This document shows, piece by piece, positions 14,338 through 23,988 of a DNA stretch of 25,541 bases. Every line of letters begins with the position of its first letter. Within the stretch, counting starts at the first letter, position 1. The notes under the pieces are model-generated. The model was not told the DNA's origin, searched no databases, and worked only from the letters and a program-made list of their open reading frames with translations. The DNA is from an uncultured Clostridia bacterium (GTDB lineage: Bacteria > Bacillota > Clostridia > TANB77 > CAG-508): assembly GCA_934149165.1 (NCBI GenBank), contig CAKPDY010000021.1, forward strand, positions 1 through 25,541, written 5' to 3'. The translations under genes and the position numbers were made by a program.

Positions 14338-15588
14338 ATGAAGTATTTAATTTTGTTGGATAGAAAATTTCCATATAAATCAGGAGAATCATTTTTAGAG
14401 AATGAAATAAATGAAATATCAAAATATTTTGATAAAATTATGATTTTTCCAATAGATGTTGCAATTGATGCAGAAAAAACCAGAGAAATTTTAAGTGAAA
14501 ATGTTGAACTTTTCCCAACTGGAAAAAAAGATTTTCAAAAAAGTAAAATAGAATATTTATTGGGTTCTAGTAAATTTATTTTTTCTACTAAAAATGAAGC
14601 AAAAGGATTAAAAAATAAATTATTTGAATCTTATTATTTATCAATATGTGAAAAAAAGACTGCTGAAATAATGGATGTATTGAAAAAAATTTCATTTACT
14701 TCAGATGATGAAGTATATTTATATAGTTATTGGTTATATACTACATCATCTATTGCAGTTGAATTAAAGGATTATTTTAATAAAAAAAATATAAAAAATA
14801 TTCTGTTTTCTAGAGCACATCGTTTTGATATTTATTTGGAGGAAACAAAATTAAATTATTTACCACAAAGAAATAAATTATTAGAAAACATAGAATATAT
14901 TTATGCTTGTTCTGATAATGGAGCTAAATATTTAAAAGAAATGTTTAAAAAATATAGTTCTAAAATTGAATGTTCATATTTAGGAACATATGATCATGGA
15001 ATAAATCAAAAAAGTAATGATAATGTTTTTAGAATTGTATCATGTTCTAGGGTAAGTGATGTAAAGCGTGTTCATCTTATCGCAGAGGCTTTAAAAAGAA
15101 TTGAAGAAAAAGATGAAAATGTGAAAATTGAATGGACACATATTGGAGCTGGAGAAATGTTTGATAATTTAAAATCAATTATTGATAATTTGAATTTTAA
15201 AAATATTAAAATTAATTTAATTGGCGCAATATCAAATGTAGATGTTTATAATTTTTATAATGAGCATCATTCGGATTTGTTTATTAATGTTAGTTCTTCA
15301 GAAGGGGTACCTGTTTCAATAATGGAGGCAATAAGTTTTGGAATACCTGTAATTGCTACAAATGCTGGAGGAACAGGAGAAATAGTAGTAAATGATAGAA
15401 GTGGTATTTTAATGTCCAAAGATTTTGAATTAGAAGAATTAGTTGAGAATATAATGAAAATTTATAATATGCCATTAAATGAGTATATAGAATTAAGAGA
15501 AAAAACAAGAAATTTATGGATAGAAAAGTATCAAGGAAAAAAGAATTATAAGAATTTTGCTAATGAAATATTAAATAAAATAAATTAA
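14338..15588 (+). CDS. GT4-family glycosyltransferase
   Basis: The 416-residue GT-B enzyme is recognised by its C-terminal domain: IVSCSRVSDVKRVHLIAEAL (233-252) with the phosphate-binding Arg238 and Lys243, IGAGE (269-273), and the E-x7-E motif Glu322/Glu330 in SEGVPVSIMEAISFGIPVIA. The N-terminal half is diverged, which is normal for acceptor specificity. It is a retaining enzyme that would add one sugar to the lipid-linked repeat at the inner face of the membrane. GGAGG lies 5 bases before the ATG. Confidence 0.93.
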   Translation: MKYLILLDRKFPYKSGESFLENEINEISKYFDKIMIFPIDVAIDAEKTREILSENVELFPTGKKDFQKSKIEYLLGSSKFIFSTKNEAKGLKNKLFESYYLSICEKKTAEIMDVLKKISFTSDDEVYLYSYWLYTTSSIAVELKDYFNKKNIKNILFSRAHRFDIYLEETKLNYLPQRNKLLENIEYIYACSDNGAKYLKEMFKKYSSKIECSYLGTYDHGINQKSNDNVFRIVSCSRVSDVKRVHLIAEALKRIEEKDENVKIEWTHIGAGEMFDNLKSIIDNLNFKNIKINLIGAISNVDVYNFYNEHHSDLFINVSSSEGVPVSIMEAISFGIPVIATNAGGTGEIVVNDRSGILMSKDFELEELVENIMKIYNMPLNEYIELREKTRNLWIEKYQGKKNYKNFANEILNKIN

Positions 15589-15600
15589 AGAAGGGTTTTT

Positions 15601-16569
15601 ATGTTATTGAGTATTATTGTCCCTATATATAATATAGAGATTAAAGTTTTTGAGAGATGTATTAATTCACTAAAAGAATTAAATATAGATGAGTACGAAA
15701 TTTTATTAATAGATGATGGATCAAAGAAAGAGTATTCTGTATTGTATGATGAATATCTTAAAAAAATAAAAAAATCAAATATACATATTTTTCATAAGAA
15801 AAATGGTGGCGTAAGTAGTGCAAGAAATTATGGATTAGAATTAAGTAATGGAAAATATATAATGTTTGTAGATTCGGATGATGAAGTTAACACAAAGGTA
15901 ATAAATCCAAATATACTTAACAATGATTATGAATATATAATTTTTGACAGAATGGATATAGATGAAAAGAATACTATAAATAAGAGAGAAGAATTAAATT
16001 TAAATGCTGGAATAATTAATCCAATTGATATTTTGAAACAATTTTTAGTTTATAATAGGTGCCATACTCCATGGGGAAAAATAATAAAAAAAGATATTTT
16101 GAAAAAAAATAATATTTTATTTGATGAAGAATTAATACAAGGTGAAGATGCTATATTTAATTTAAATATAATACTTCAAAAACCTAAAGTATTTTATATT
16201 AAAGAGGCAATGTATAAATATTACAATTACAATACAACAGTAAATAATCGTTGGTCAAAGAACCCAGATAAAATGTTTCGAAATTATATTTTTTTATATG
16301 ATAATAAGTGTGAACTTTTAAAAGAGTGCACGATTAATAAAAAAGAATTAAAAGTTTTTAGTGAAAATTTTATAAGAAATATATTTAGATTGTATAAGAA
16401 ATCAATGAAATTTTTACCTAATGAAAAAAAATATCTTGAAATATTGGATAAAGAAATTAAAAAAATTAAAATAAAAGATAAGGAATTAGGTGTTTGTGTA
16501 AATTTAAAGTCAAAATTCATTTTATTTTTAATAAAATATAGGTTTATAGAAATATTTAAATTTGCATAA
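15601..16569 (+). CDS. GT2-family glycosyltransferase
   Basis: The 322-residue protein has the GT-A fold: LSIIVPIYN (3-11), LLIDDGS (35-41), KNGGVSSARNYGL (67-79) and the metal-binding VDSDDE (90-95). An EDA-type acceptor/base motif appears as QGEDAIFN near 180. No long membrane helices are seen, so it is a cytoplasmic, inverting transferase adding one sugar of the repeat. Its last bases overlap the frame of the polymerase gene, though the likely polymerase start is 20 bases further on. Confidence 0.93.
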   Translation: MLLSIIVPIYNIEIKVFERCINSLKELNIDEYEILLIDDGSKKEYSVLYDEYLKKIKKSNIHIFHKKNGGVSSARNYGLELSNGKYIMFVDSDDEVNTKVINPNILNNDYEYIIFDRMDIDEKNTINKREELNLNAGIINPIDILKQFLVYNRCHTPWGKIIKKDILKKNNILFDEELIQGEDAIFNLNIILQKPKVFYIKEAMYKYYNYNTTVNNRWSKNPDKMFRNYIFLYDNKCELLKECTINKKELKVFSENFIRNIFRLYKKSMKFLPNEKKYLEILDKEIKKIKIKDKELGVCVNLKSKFILFLIKYRFIEIFKFA

Positions 16570-16588
16570 TTCAGAAGGGTGGAAGTTT

Positions 16589-17740
16589 ATGTATATATAT
16601 TTAATTATGTTTGGATTGTCGTGTTTTTTTATATATATTGGAGAAAAAAATAATAATAAAAAAATAGGAAAGTTTTTTTATTTTTTTGCATTGATATTAC
16701 CATGTATTCTTGCTGGAATGAGAGCAAATACGATAGGCACTGATGTGAAAATTTATGGATTACCAATATATAAATGTGCAGAATTTTCTAATGGCTTTAC
16801 AAATTTTTTAGGAATGTTTGTAAGATCGGCAAAGTATGTTAAAGATTATGAGATTGGTTTTATATTAATTGAGTATTTAGGATGTAAAATATTTAATAGT
16901 TTTCAAATAGTATTGTTTTTGATTCAATTATTAATTATTATACCAATTTATTATGGAATAAAGTGTAATGAAGATTTAAAAGGAAAAAAATGTTGGGCTT
17001 TTTTGGTATTTTATTTTATGTTTTATAATACAGGCTTAAATTTAATGAGACAGTATATTGGCTTGGCATTCTTATTTTTGGGTACAAATCTTTTATTGTA
17101 TTCAACTAAAAAAAATAACATAAAATTTTTCATTTGTTTAATCATAGCTTGCTTATTTCATACATCTTCAATTTTAGGAATTTTTATTTTTATAATTTGT
17201 AAATTATTAAATTCAAAAAAAGATAAAAAATTAATTATTAGTAATACTATTAAACTTTCGACAAAAAAAATAAAGTTATTTTTAGTGATACTATTTGGAT
17301 TTAGTTTATTATTTGGAGTGGATTATTTAGTTAGAATTTTAAATAGTTTTGGCTTTTCTTATTATTCACAATATATTGATGGTGAATTAACAAGTGCTAA
17401 GAGTTTAATAATTAGAAATTTACCTATGATTATTTTAGTTGTACTTTTATATAAGAATGTTACTAAAAAATTTAAAAATACATATTTTTATGTTGTATGT
17501 TTTGTATTAAATTTAATAATCTTACAATTTTCATCTATAAATTTACATGCTGCAAGAATTGCTTTATTTTTTTCAATATTTAATATTGAATTTTATGGCA
17601 TGTTAGTCAATTGTGTTGAGAGTAAAGATACAAAATTATTAATTAAAATAAGTGTTGTTTTGTATTTAATATTTTATTGGTATTATTCGTTTGTATTTTT
17701 AGGTGGATCAGAAACAGTCCCATACAAATTTTATGGATAG
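16589..17740 (+). CDS. wzy: EpsG-family polysaccharide polymerase (Wzy)
   Basis: This 383-residue, very hydrophobic protein has about ten membrane helices and the EpsG-type motif MRANTIGTD-x3-Y in its first quarter, followed by a loop and paired helices. It is the only candidate polymerase in the locus. It would join flipped repeat units on the outer face of the membrane. The start ATG at 16589 is preferred to an ATG 27 bases upstream because AAGGGTGG ends 6 bases before it and the extra residues (HNSEGWKF) are not typical. Confidence 0.9.
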   Translation: MYIYLIMFGLSCFFIYIGEKNNNKKIGKFFYFFALILPCILAGMRANTIGTDVKIYGLPIYKCAEFSNGFTNFLGMFVRSAKYVKDYEIGFILIEYLGCKIFNSFQIVLFLIQLLIIIPIYYGIKCNEDLKGKKCWAFLVFYFMFYNTGLNLMRQYIGLAFLFLGTNLLLYSTKKNNIKFFICLIIACLFHTSSILGIFIFIICKLLNSKKDKKLIISNTIKLSTKKIKLFLVILFGFSLLFGVDYLVRILNSFGFSYYSQYIDGELTSAKSLIIRNLPMIILVVLLYKNVTKKFKNTYFYVVCFVLNLIILQFSSINLHAARIALFFSIFNIEFYGMLVNCVESKDTKLLIKISVVLYLIFYWYYSFVFLGGSETVPYKFYG

Positions 17741-17748
17741 GAGAAAAT

Positions 17749-18642
17749 ATGGAAAAATTAATTTTTGATTTTAGAGTAAAATTATATAATTTGTTATATA
17801 AAATTATTAAATTGCAAAAAATAAATGAGCATTATCATGGTATTATTGAGAAATATATTACTAAAAAAATTCCTAATTCAATTAGAACATGTAATATAAG
17901 TAAATCAAATGAAAATATGAATGTTGCAAATAATATTTGGATATTCTGGTGGCAAGGAATAGAAAATGCACCAGAAGTTGTTAAAATATGTGTAGAAAGG
18001 ATTAAGAAATTAAATAATAATTGTAAAATAATAATACTATCTAAAGATAATTATGATGAATATGTTAATCTTAATGAGAATATTATTAATAAATTTAAAA
18101 ATAAAAAAATTGGTATTGCACATTTTTCAGATATAGTTCGTGTTAATTTACTTACTAAATATGGTGGATTATGGATGGATGCAACAATGTATGAAACATT
18201 AGAAATTCCAGAGGAAATTTTTAACTTAAATTTTTGGAGTATAAAAAGTAATAATCGAAAGACAAAATTTGTGTCAAAAAATAGATGGACAACGTATTGT
18301 ATTTATATGAAAAAAAATAACATTTTAGCGAATTTTTTGGTAAATGCATTTAATGAATATTATGAAAAGAATGATAAAGTTTGTCATTATTTATTTTTTG
18401 ATTACTTAATTGATATTGCTTATAATGAAAGCAAAGACATAAAAGAGATGATAGATAATTGCCCAATTAACAATAATGAATGTGAAAATCTACGTAAACA
18501 TTTAAATGAAAAAAATAATGATTTTACACAAAAAATGTTAGAAAATAATACAGAAACATTCCTTTTTAAATTAACATATAAAATGGAATTTAGTGATGAT
18601 GTTGATACGGTATATAATACTCAAATAAGGAAGGAAAAGTAA
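17749..18642 (+). CDS. Capsular polysaccharide synthesis protein (GT32-like, DXD sugar transferase)
   Basis: The 297-residue protein matches the Caps_synth / DXD sugar-binding group: IWIFWWQGIENAPEVVK (63-79), then FSDIVRVNLLTKYGG (126-140) and LWMDAT (141-146), with Asp128 and Asp144 as probable UDP-sugar and metal ligands. It most likely transfers a hexose in the cytoplasm to the growing repeat. The start at 17749 has AGGAG 5 bases upstream. A longer frame back to 17677 would overlap the polymerase by 64 bases and has no ribosome binding site. Its stop overlaps the next start (TAATG). Confidence 0.9.
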   Translation: MEKLIFDFRVKLYNLLYKIIKLQKINEHYHGIIEKYITKKIPNSIRTCNISKSNENMNVANNIWIFWWQGIENAPEVVKICVERIKKLNNNCKIIILSKDNYDEYVNLNENIINKFKNKKIGIAHFSDIVRVNLLTKYGGLWMDATMYETLEIPEEIFNLNFWSIKSNNRKTKFVSKNRWTTYCIYMKKNNILANFLVNAFNEYYEKNDKVCHYLFFDYLIDIAYNESKDIKEMIDNCPINNNECENLRKHLNEKNNDFTQKMLENNTETFLFKLTYKMEFSDDVDTVYNTQIRKEK

Positions 18643-19724
18643 TGAAGAAAATTGGAATTGTAACATTAAATGATAATTATAATTATGGAAACAGATTACA
18701 AAATTATGCAGTTCAAGAATTTTTACTTGAACATTTTCAAGATATTGATGTTGAAACTATTAGAAATTTTCCTATCACAAATAAAAAATGCGGAAGATTG
18801 GAAAATATTATTAGAATAATAAGAAGAAATGGATTTGAATTTAAAAGATATTTAAAGAGTGATAAAAAAAGATTAAAGAATTTTAGAGTTTTTAATAAAA
18901 ATATTAAATATTCAAAAAAAATTTTTTCGTGGATGCATACGGATTGGTTTAATAAATTTGATTATTTTTTGGTAGGAAGTGATCAAGTATGGAATCCTAA
19001 TTATAGAATGAGTGATTTAGAATTACTAAAATTTTCTAAAAAAAATAAAAATATAGCTTTTTCTGCAAGTCTTGCAGTAGATGAGATTCCAGAAAATAAA
19101 ATTCAAAGAGCAAAAGATGGTTTTAATAATTTTGAATATATTTCTGTTAGAGAAAATAGAGGAAAAGAAATTATTGAAAGTTTGACAGGAAGAAATGATA
19201 TTGAGGTGATTCTAGATCCTACAATGTTAATTGATAGTAAAAAATGGAGTAATTTATCTAAAAAATCTAAAATAATAGCTGAAAATCAAAAATATATTTT
19301 AAATTATTTTTTAGGGGAAATTCCAAAAGAATGGAACAATGAGATAAGCCGAATAGCAAAGGAAAATAATTGCAAAATAATAAATATTTTAGATAAAAAT
19401 GATGCTTATTATCAATGTGGTCCAGAAGAATTTCTTTATTTGGAAAAAAATGCTTTTTTAGTTTGTACTGATTCTTTTCACTCTAGTGTTTTTTCAATTA
19501 TTTTTAATACGCCTTTTATTGTATTTAATAGAAAACAAAAGAAAATTAAATCGATGAATTCTAGAATTGATACTTTATTAAATAAGTTTGAACTAGAGAA
19601 TAGAAGATTTGAGGGCAAGATAGAAGATTATATATTGGATAGGAATTTTTCAAATGTTGAAAAGATACTTTCTGTTGAAAGAGAAAGAGCAAAACAGTTT
19701 TTACATAAAGCTTTAAAATATTAA
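18642..19724 (+). CDS. Second polysaccharide pyruvyl transferase family protein (WcaK/CsaB type)
   Basis: The 360-residue protein is of a different subgroup from the one at 13487. It has NYGNRLQNYA (14-23), VGSDQVWNPNY (111-121), ISVREN (167-172), LDPTML (191-196) and TDSFHSSVFSIIF (276-288) with the conserved His280. This longer form is often found with the Fe-S F420-type protein that is also present here, at 22526. It could add a second pyruvate ketal, or do a related transfer not yet characterised. It is translationally coupled to the gene before it. Confidence 0.92.
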   Translation: MKKIGIVTLNDNYNYGNRLQNYAVQEFLLEHFQDIDVETIRNFPITNKKCGRLENIIRIIRRNGFEFKRYLKSDKKRLKNFRVFNKNIKYSKKIFSWMHTDWFNKFDYFLVGSDQVWNPNYRMSDLELLKFSKKNKNIAFSASLAVDEIPENKIQRAKDGFNNFEYISVRENRGKEIIESLTGRNDIEVILDPTMLIDSKKWSNLSKKSKIIAENQKYILNYFLGEIPKEWNNEISRIAKENNCKIINILDKNDAYYQCGPEEFLYLEKNAFLVCTDSFHSSVFSIIFNTPFIVFNRKQKKIKSMNSRIDTLLNKFELENRRFEGKIEDYILDRNFSNVEKILSVERERAKQFLHKALKY

Positions 19725-19748
19725 ATTTAATTTAGGAGGAGAATAATA

Positions 19749-20918
19749 ATGAAAATAGCAGTTGCTGGAACTGGATATGTAGGATTATCAATCGCTACAT
19801 TATTATCACAAAAAAATGCGGTAGTAGCATTAGATGTTATACCAGAAAAAGTTGAAATGATTAATAATAGAAAATCTCCAATTAGAGATGAAAAAATTGA
19901 GGAATTCTTTGCAACAAAAGAACTAAATTTAAAAGCAACTTTAGATTATAAAGAAGCTTTTGAAGGTGCAGAGTTTGTAGTAATTAGTACACCAACAAAT
20001 TATGATGATGTTACTAATTCATTCGATACATCATCAGTGGAAGATATTATTCAAAAAGTAATTAGTATGAATATTGATACTACTATGGTCGTTAAATCAA
20101 CAATTCCAGTTGGATTTATTAAATCAATAAGAGCAAAATATAATATTGATAATATTATATTTTCACCAGAATTCTTAAGAGAAGGAAAAGCTTTATATGA
20201 TAATTTATATCCTTCAAGAATTATTGTTGGAGAAAAAACAGCAAGAGCAGAAAAATTTGCTAATTTATTGAAGGATGCAGCATTAAAAGAAGATATAACA
20301 GTTAAATTTATGGATCCAACAGAAGCTGAAGCAGTAAAATTATTTGCAAATACATATTTAGCATTAAGAGTTGCGTATTTTAATGAATTAGATACTTATG
20401 CAGAATTAAAAGGATTAAATACTAAAGATATTATTGAAGGTGTTGGACTAGATCCTAGAATTGGTAATCATTATAATAATCCATCATTTGGTTATGGTGG
20501 ATATTGTTTACCAAAAGATACAAAACAATTATTAGCAAACTTTGAGAATGTACCTCAAAACTTAATAAGAGCTATTGTTAGAGCTAATAGAACTCGTAAA
20601 CGTCATATAACAGAAATGGTTATGAGAAGAGAACCAGAAATAGTAGGAATTTACAGATTAACTATGAAAAAAGATTCAGATAATTTTAGAGCTAGTGCTA
20701 TTCAAGGTGTTATTGATAGATTAAAAGAAGAAGATGTTGAAATTATTATTTATGAACCAACATTAACAAAACAGGATTTTAATGGGTGTAAAATAGTAAA
20801 TGATTTCAAGTTATTTACTGAAGAATCTGATGTTATTTTAGCTAATAGATTGGAAGAAGAGTTAAAAGCTGTAAAAGATAAAGTATATACACGAGATTTA
20901 TATAGTAGAGATGATTAA
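19749..20918 (+). CDS. ugd: UDP-glucose 6-dehydrogenase
   Basis: Oxidises UDP-glucose to UDP-glucuronate with two NAD+. The 389-residue protein shows the NAD-binding GTGYVGL (7-13), STPTNYDD (80-87), SPEFLREG (139-146), Lys197 in EAVKLFANTY, and the catalytic Cys253 in GYGGYCLPKD with Asp257 after it. Length fits the short bacterial form. It supplies a glucuronate donor, so the polymer is probably acidic. AGGAGGAG lies about 7 bases before the ATG. The surrounding 25 bases are repeated exactly at the next gene's start. Confidence 0.95.
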   Translation: MKIAVAGTGYVGLSIATLLSQKNAVVALDVIPEKVEMINNRKSPIRDEKIEEFFATKELNLKATLDYKEAFEGAEFVVISTPTNYDDVTNSFDTSSVEDIIQKVISMNIDTTMVVKSTIPVGFIKSIRAKYNIDNIIFSPEFLREGKALYDNLYPSRIIVGEKTARAEKFANLLKDAALKEDITVKFMDPTEAEAVKLFANTYLALRVAYFNELDTYAELKGLNTKDIIEGVGLDPRIGNHYNNPSFGYGGYCLPKDTKQLLANFENVPQNLIRAIVRANRTRKRHITEMVMRREPEIVGIYRLTMKKDSDNFRASAIQGVIDRLKEEDVEIIIYEPTLTKQDFNGCKIVNDFKLFTEESDVILANRLEEELKAVKDKVYTRDLYSRDD

Positions 20919-20970
20919 AGATTGAAAGGTAAGATTTACTCATAATTATTAAATTTTTCTTTCAACTTTG
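20919..20970 (+). promoter_or_regulatory. Intergenic hairpin between ugd and flippase
   Basis: TTGAAAG near 20924 pairs with CTTTCAA near 20960, with flanking AAAG/CTTT-like pairs, around a ~30-base AT-rich loop. No T-run follows, so it is more likely an mRNA-stability or processing hairpin than a terminator. Confidence 0.35.
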
Positions 20971-20985
20971 AGGAGGAGAATAATA

Positions 20986-22512
20986 ATGAAAATAGAAAGA
21001 ACGAAAAATGCAACTAAAAATATAGTATTTGGTGTAATATTAAAAATGTATCAAATAATTGTTCCGTTTGTAATTAGAACTATATTGATCTATTTTTTGG
21101 GTGTAGAATATTTAGGTTTAAATAGTTTGTTTACTTCTATCTTGCAAGTTCTAAATCTTGCAGAATTAGGTGTAGGAAGTGCAATGGTTTTTAGTATGTA
21201 TAAGCCTATTGCCGAAGATGATTCTAAAAAAATTTGTGCGTTAATGAATTTATACAAAATTTATTATAGAATAATTGGAATTATTGTACTGATATTAGGA
21301 GTGATTATATGTCCATTTGTTCCATACTTAATTAAAGGAAAAGTTCCAGCAAATTTAAATGTTTATATTTTATATATTTTAAATTTACTAGCAACGGTTT
21401 TTTCATATTGGTTGTTTGCATATAAGAATTCAATTTTGCAAGCTCATCAAAGACAAGATGTAATAAGCAAGGTTACAATTGTAGTAAATACTTTAATGTA
21501 TATTTTACAAATTATAGGAATTTGTGTTTTTAAAAATTATTATTTATATGTTATATTATTATTATTAGGTCAAATTTTTGTAAATATATTTACAGCTTAT
21601 GAATCTAATAAACTTTATCCTAATTATGAAGCTAAAGGAAATTTAGATAAAAAAGAGGTAAAAAAGATAAATCAGAGAGTTAAAGATTTAATTACTTCAA
21701 AAGTAGGTAGTATAATTATAAATTCAGCTGATTCTATTGTCATTTCGGCTTTTTTGGGTTTATCTACATTAGCAATTTATGAGAACTATTATTATATATT
21801 AAAATCTATTATTTCAATGTTAACTGTTATTTTTGCATCTTGTACAGCTGGTATTGGTAATAGTTTAATAGTAGAAACTAATAAAAAAAATTATAATGAT
21901 TTAAAGAAATTTACCTTTATTATTGCATGGGGAGCTGGTTTTTGTTCAGTTGCATTATTATGTTTATATCAAACTTTTATGAAAATTTGGGTAGGTGAAC
22001 AATTATTATTAGATTTTTCATGTGTAGTATGTTTTGTAGTATATTTCTTTGTATATGAAATAAATGCTTTATTAAATTTATATAAAGATGCAGCTGGAAT
22101 TTGGCATAAAGATAGATTTAGACCTTTAGTTACAGCATTATCTAATTTACTTTTAAATTTAATTTTAGTTAATATAATAGGTTTATATGGTGTCTTGCTT
22201 TCCACTGTTTTAACTATGTTGGGAATAGGGTTGCCATGGATAATTCATAATTTATTTACTGAGATATTTAAAAATAATTCAAAAGAATATATAAAACGAT
22301 TATTATATTATTCTTTTGTAACAGTGATTGTTGTGGCAATTACATATTATATTTGTGAAATAGTGAAAGGTGATACTATAATTACATTAATAATAAAAGG
22401 TATTATTTGTACTGTAGTTTCAAATATCTTATATTTTGCAGCATATCATAAATTAAATGAATTTGGTGAAACAAAAAAATTATTTTTTAAAATGTTAAAA
22501 ATAAAAAAATAG
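20986..22512 (+). CDS. wzx: Lipid-linked oligosaccharide flippase (Wzx, MOP superfamily)
   Basis: The 508-residue protein has 12-14 predicted membrane helices spread over its length and the typical beginning of such flippases: ATKNIVFGVILKMYQIIVPF followed by FLGVEYLGLNSLFTSILQ. It would move the undecaprenyl-linked repeat unit across the membrane for the EpsG-type polymerase. The ATG at 20986 is chosen over a TTG at 20968 because AGGAGGAG (20971-20978) lies 7 bases before it. It is followed 13 bases later by the Fe-S protein gene. Confidence 0.93.
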   Translation: MKIERTKNATKNIVFGVILKMYQIIVPFVIRTILIYFLGVEYLGLNSLFTSILQVLNLAELGVGSAMVFSMYKPIAEDDSKKICALMNLYKIYYRIIGIIVLILGVIICPFVPYLIKGKVPANLNVYILYILNLLATVFSYWLFAYKNSILQAHQRQDVISKVTIVVNTLMYILQIIGICVFKNYYLYVILLLLGQIFVNIFTAYESNKLYPNYEAKGNLDKKEVKKINQRVKDLITSKVGSIIINSADSIVISAFLGLSTLAIYENYYYILKSIISMLTVIFASCTAGIGNSLIVETNKKNYNDLKKFTFIIAWGAGFCSVALLCLYQTFMKIWVGEQLLLDFSCVVCFVVYFFVYEINALLNLYKDAAGIWHKDRFRPLVTALSNLLLNLILVNIIGLYGVLLSTVLTMLGIGLPWIIHNLFTEIFKNNSKEYIKRLLYYSFVTVIVVAITYYICEIVKGDTIITLIIKGIICTVVSNILYFAAYHKLNEFGETKKLFFKMLKIKK

Positions 22513-22525
22513 AGGGTGTAAACTA

Positions 22526-23671
22526 GTGATTGAAATAAAAGAAAAGTCAAAATGTTGTGGATGTAATGCGTGTTTCAATATATGTCCACAAAATGCTATT
22601 ACCATGGTAGCAGATGAAAAAGGATTTAAATATCCAAAAGCTGATACAGAAAAATGTACTTATTGTGGACTTTGCGAAAAAGTATGCCCAATAATGAACA
22701 ATAAAACAATAGGAAATATCCCAAAAGCTTATGCATGTATTAACAAAAATGATAAAATTCGTATGCAAAGTACTTCTGGTGGTATATTTACATTACTGGC
22801 AGCTTCAATAATAAAAGATGGAGGAGTAGTGTTTGGTGCTTGCTTTAATGATGAATTAGGAGTATATCATACATATTGTGAAAGTATTGAAGATTTAAAG
22901 AAATTTAGAAGTTCCAAATATTTACAGAGTGATATAGGCTTATCTTATAAAAAAGCTAAGGAATTTTTATGTCAAGGTCGAAAAGTTCTATTTACAGGAA
23001 CACCTTGTCAAATAGAAGCTTTAAAGTCTTATTTATTAAAGGATTATGAAAATTTATATTTACAAGATATAATCTGTCATGGAGTACCATCACCTCTTGT
23101 ATGGAAAAAATATAAAGAATACAGAGAAGAAAAAGCTAAATCTAAATTAACCAAAATGTCATTTAGAAGTAAGAAAAATGCAACTTGGTCTGGATATAAT
23201 ATAGATATGGAATTTGCAAATAATATATCGTATGTAAAAAAACATGGTGATGATACATATATGAAAGCTTTTTTTAATCATTTAAGTTTACGTGAATCTT
23301 GTACAAATTGTAAATTTAAAAAGAATAATCGTTTATCAGATATAACACTTGCAGATTTCTGGGGAATACAAAATGTAAAACCAGAAATGGATGATGGAAA
23401 AGGCACTTCATTAGTTGTTGTAAATTCATTTAAAGGGCAAGAATTATTTGATAGAATAAGAGCAGAAATGCAATGTGAAGAAGTAGAATTTGAAAAAGCA
23501 ATTAGAGGTAATCCAAGTTTTAATACAATTTCAAAAGCAAATATTAATTCAGATAAATTTTATGAAGAATTAAATAATGGTGAAGATTTCGAAGAGATAG
23601 TTAGAAAATATTCACCAAAAGTTTCATTTATGAAAAAAATTATTAGAAAATTAAAAAGACTTATAAAATAA
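22526..23671 (+). CDS. Fe-S protein of the coenzyme F420 hydrogenase/dehydrogenase beta-subunit family
   Basis: The 381-residue protein begins with a two-cluster ferredoxin domain: C10-C13-C16-C20 and C44-C47-C50-C54, both [4Fe-4S] type. The rest matches the FrhB-like domain, with QSTSGGIFTLLA (about 76-87), FTGTPCQIEALK (about 155-166), ICHGVPSPLVW and a third Cys-rich patch near ESCTNCKFK (about 256-264). In Firmicute polysaccharide loci such proteins occur beside pyruvyl transferases, and are thought to be flavin- or Fe-S-based reductases, but the reaction is undefined. The start is GTG at 22526, with GAGGGTG 7 bases before it. It is the last gene of the locus. Confidence 0.92.
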   Translation: MIEIKEKSKCCGCNACFNICPQNAITMVADEKGFKYPKADTEKCTYCGLCEKVCPIMNNKTIGNIPKAYACINKNDKIRMQSTSGGIFTLLAASIIKDGGVVFGACFNDELGVYHTYCESIEDLKKFRSSKYLQSDIGLSYKKAKEFLCQGRKVLFTGTPCQIEALKSYLLKDYENLYLQDIICHGVPSPLVWKKYKEYREEKAKSKLTKMSFRSKKNATWSGYNIDMEFANNISYVKKHGDDTYMKAFFNHLSLRESCTNCKFKKNNRLSDITLADFWGIQNVKPEMDDGKGTSLVVVNSFKGQELFDRIRAEMQCEEVEFEKAIRGNPSFNTISKANINSDKFYEELNNGEDFEEIVRKYSPKVSFMKKIIRKLKRLIK

Positions 23672-23734
23672 AAAATACCAGGAAGAGCAATAAATGTTCT
23701 TCTGCTGTCGTAATCAAACTATTTGCGGAAGAAC
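23672..23734 (+). other. Hairpin after the last capsule gene
   Basis: GTTCTTCTGC (23696-23705) pairs with GCGGAAGAAC (23725-23734) over 10 bp with one G-T pair and a 19-base loop. It may protect or end the capsule mRNA, but there is no T-run. It also abuts the recombinase remnant and may have been part of that gene. Confidence 0.4.
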
Positions 23735-23971
23735 CATAAAAATGTCACAGATGAAAATATTGATGAAATAAAATGGAATCCAAGAATTATATCAAATATA
23801 TTAAGAAATGAAACTTATACAGGTAACTTAATTTAAAATAAAAAGAATAAAATAAGTTATAAGTTGAAGAAAAGAATAGATACAAATGTTAAAATAGAAA
23901 CAAATATACAAATGGTGATGATTATGCTGGAAATTTCGGAAAAGCTATTGACGCAATTCAAATTCAAATAG
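23735..23971 (+). pseudogene. Serine recombinase fragment (recombinase domain), decayed
   Basis: The frame reads through WNPRIISNILRNETYTGNLI, an in-frame TAA at 23834-23836, then NKKNKISYKLKKRI and on to a stop at 23969-23971. This is the recombinase-domain region of serine recombinases, which in intact relatives reads ILKNETYTGDLIQNK, so the TAA is most simply a C-to-T change from CAA. There is no catalytic domain, start codon or ribosome binding site. It is not a copy of the intact recombinase at 429-2234, so a second mobile element once lay here. Confidence 0.8.
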
Positions 23972-23988
23972 TATAATGAAATTAGTGG

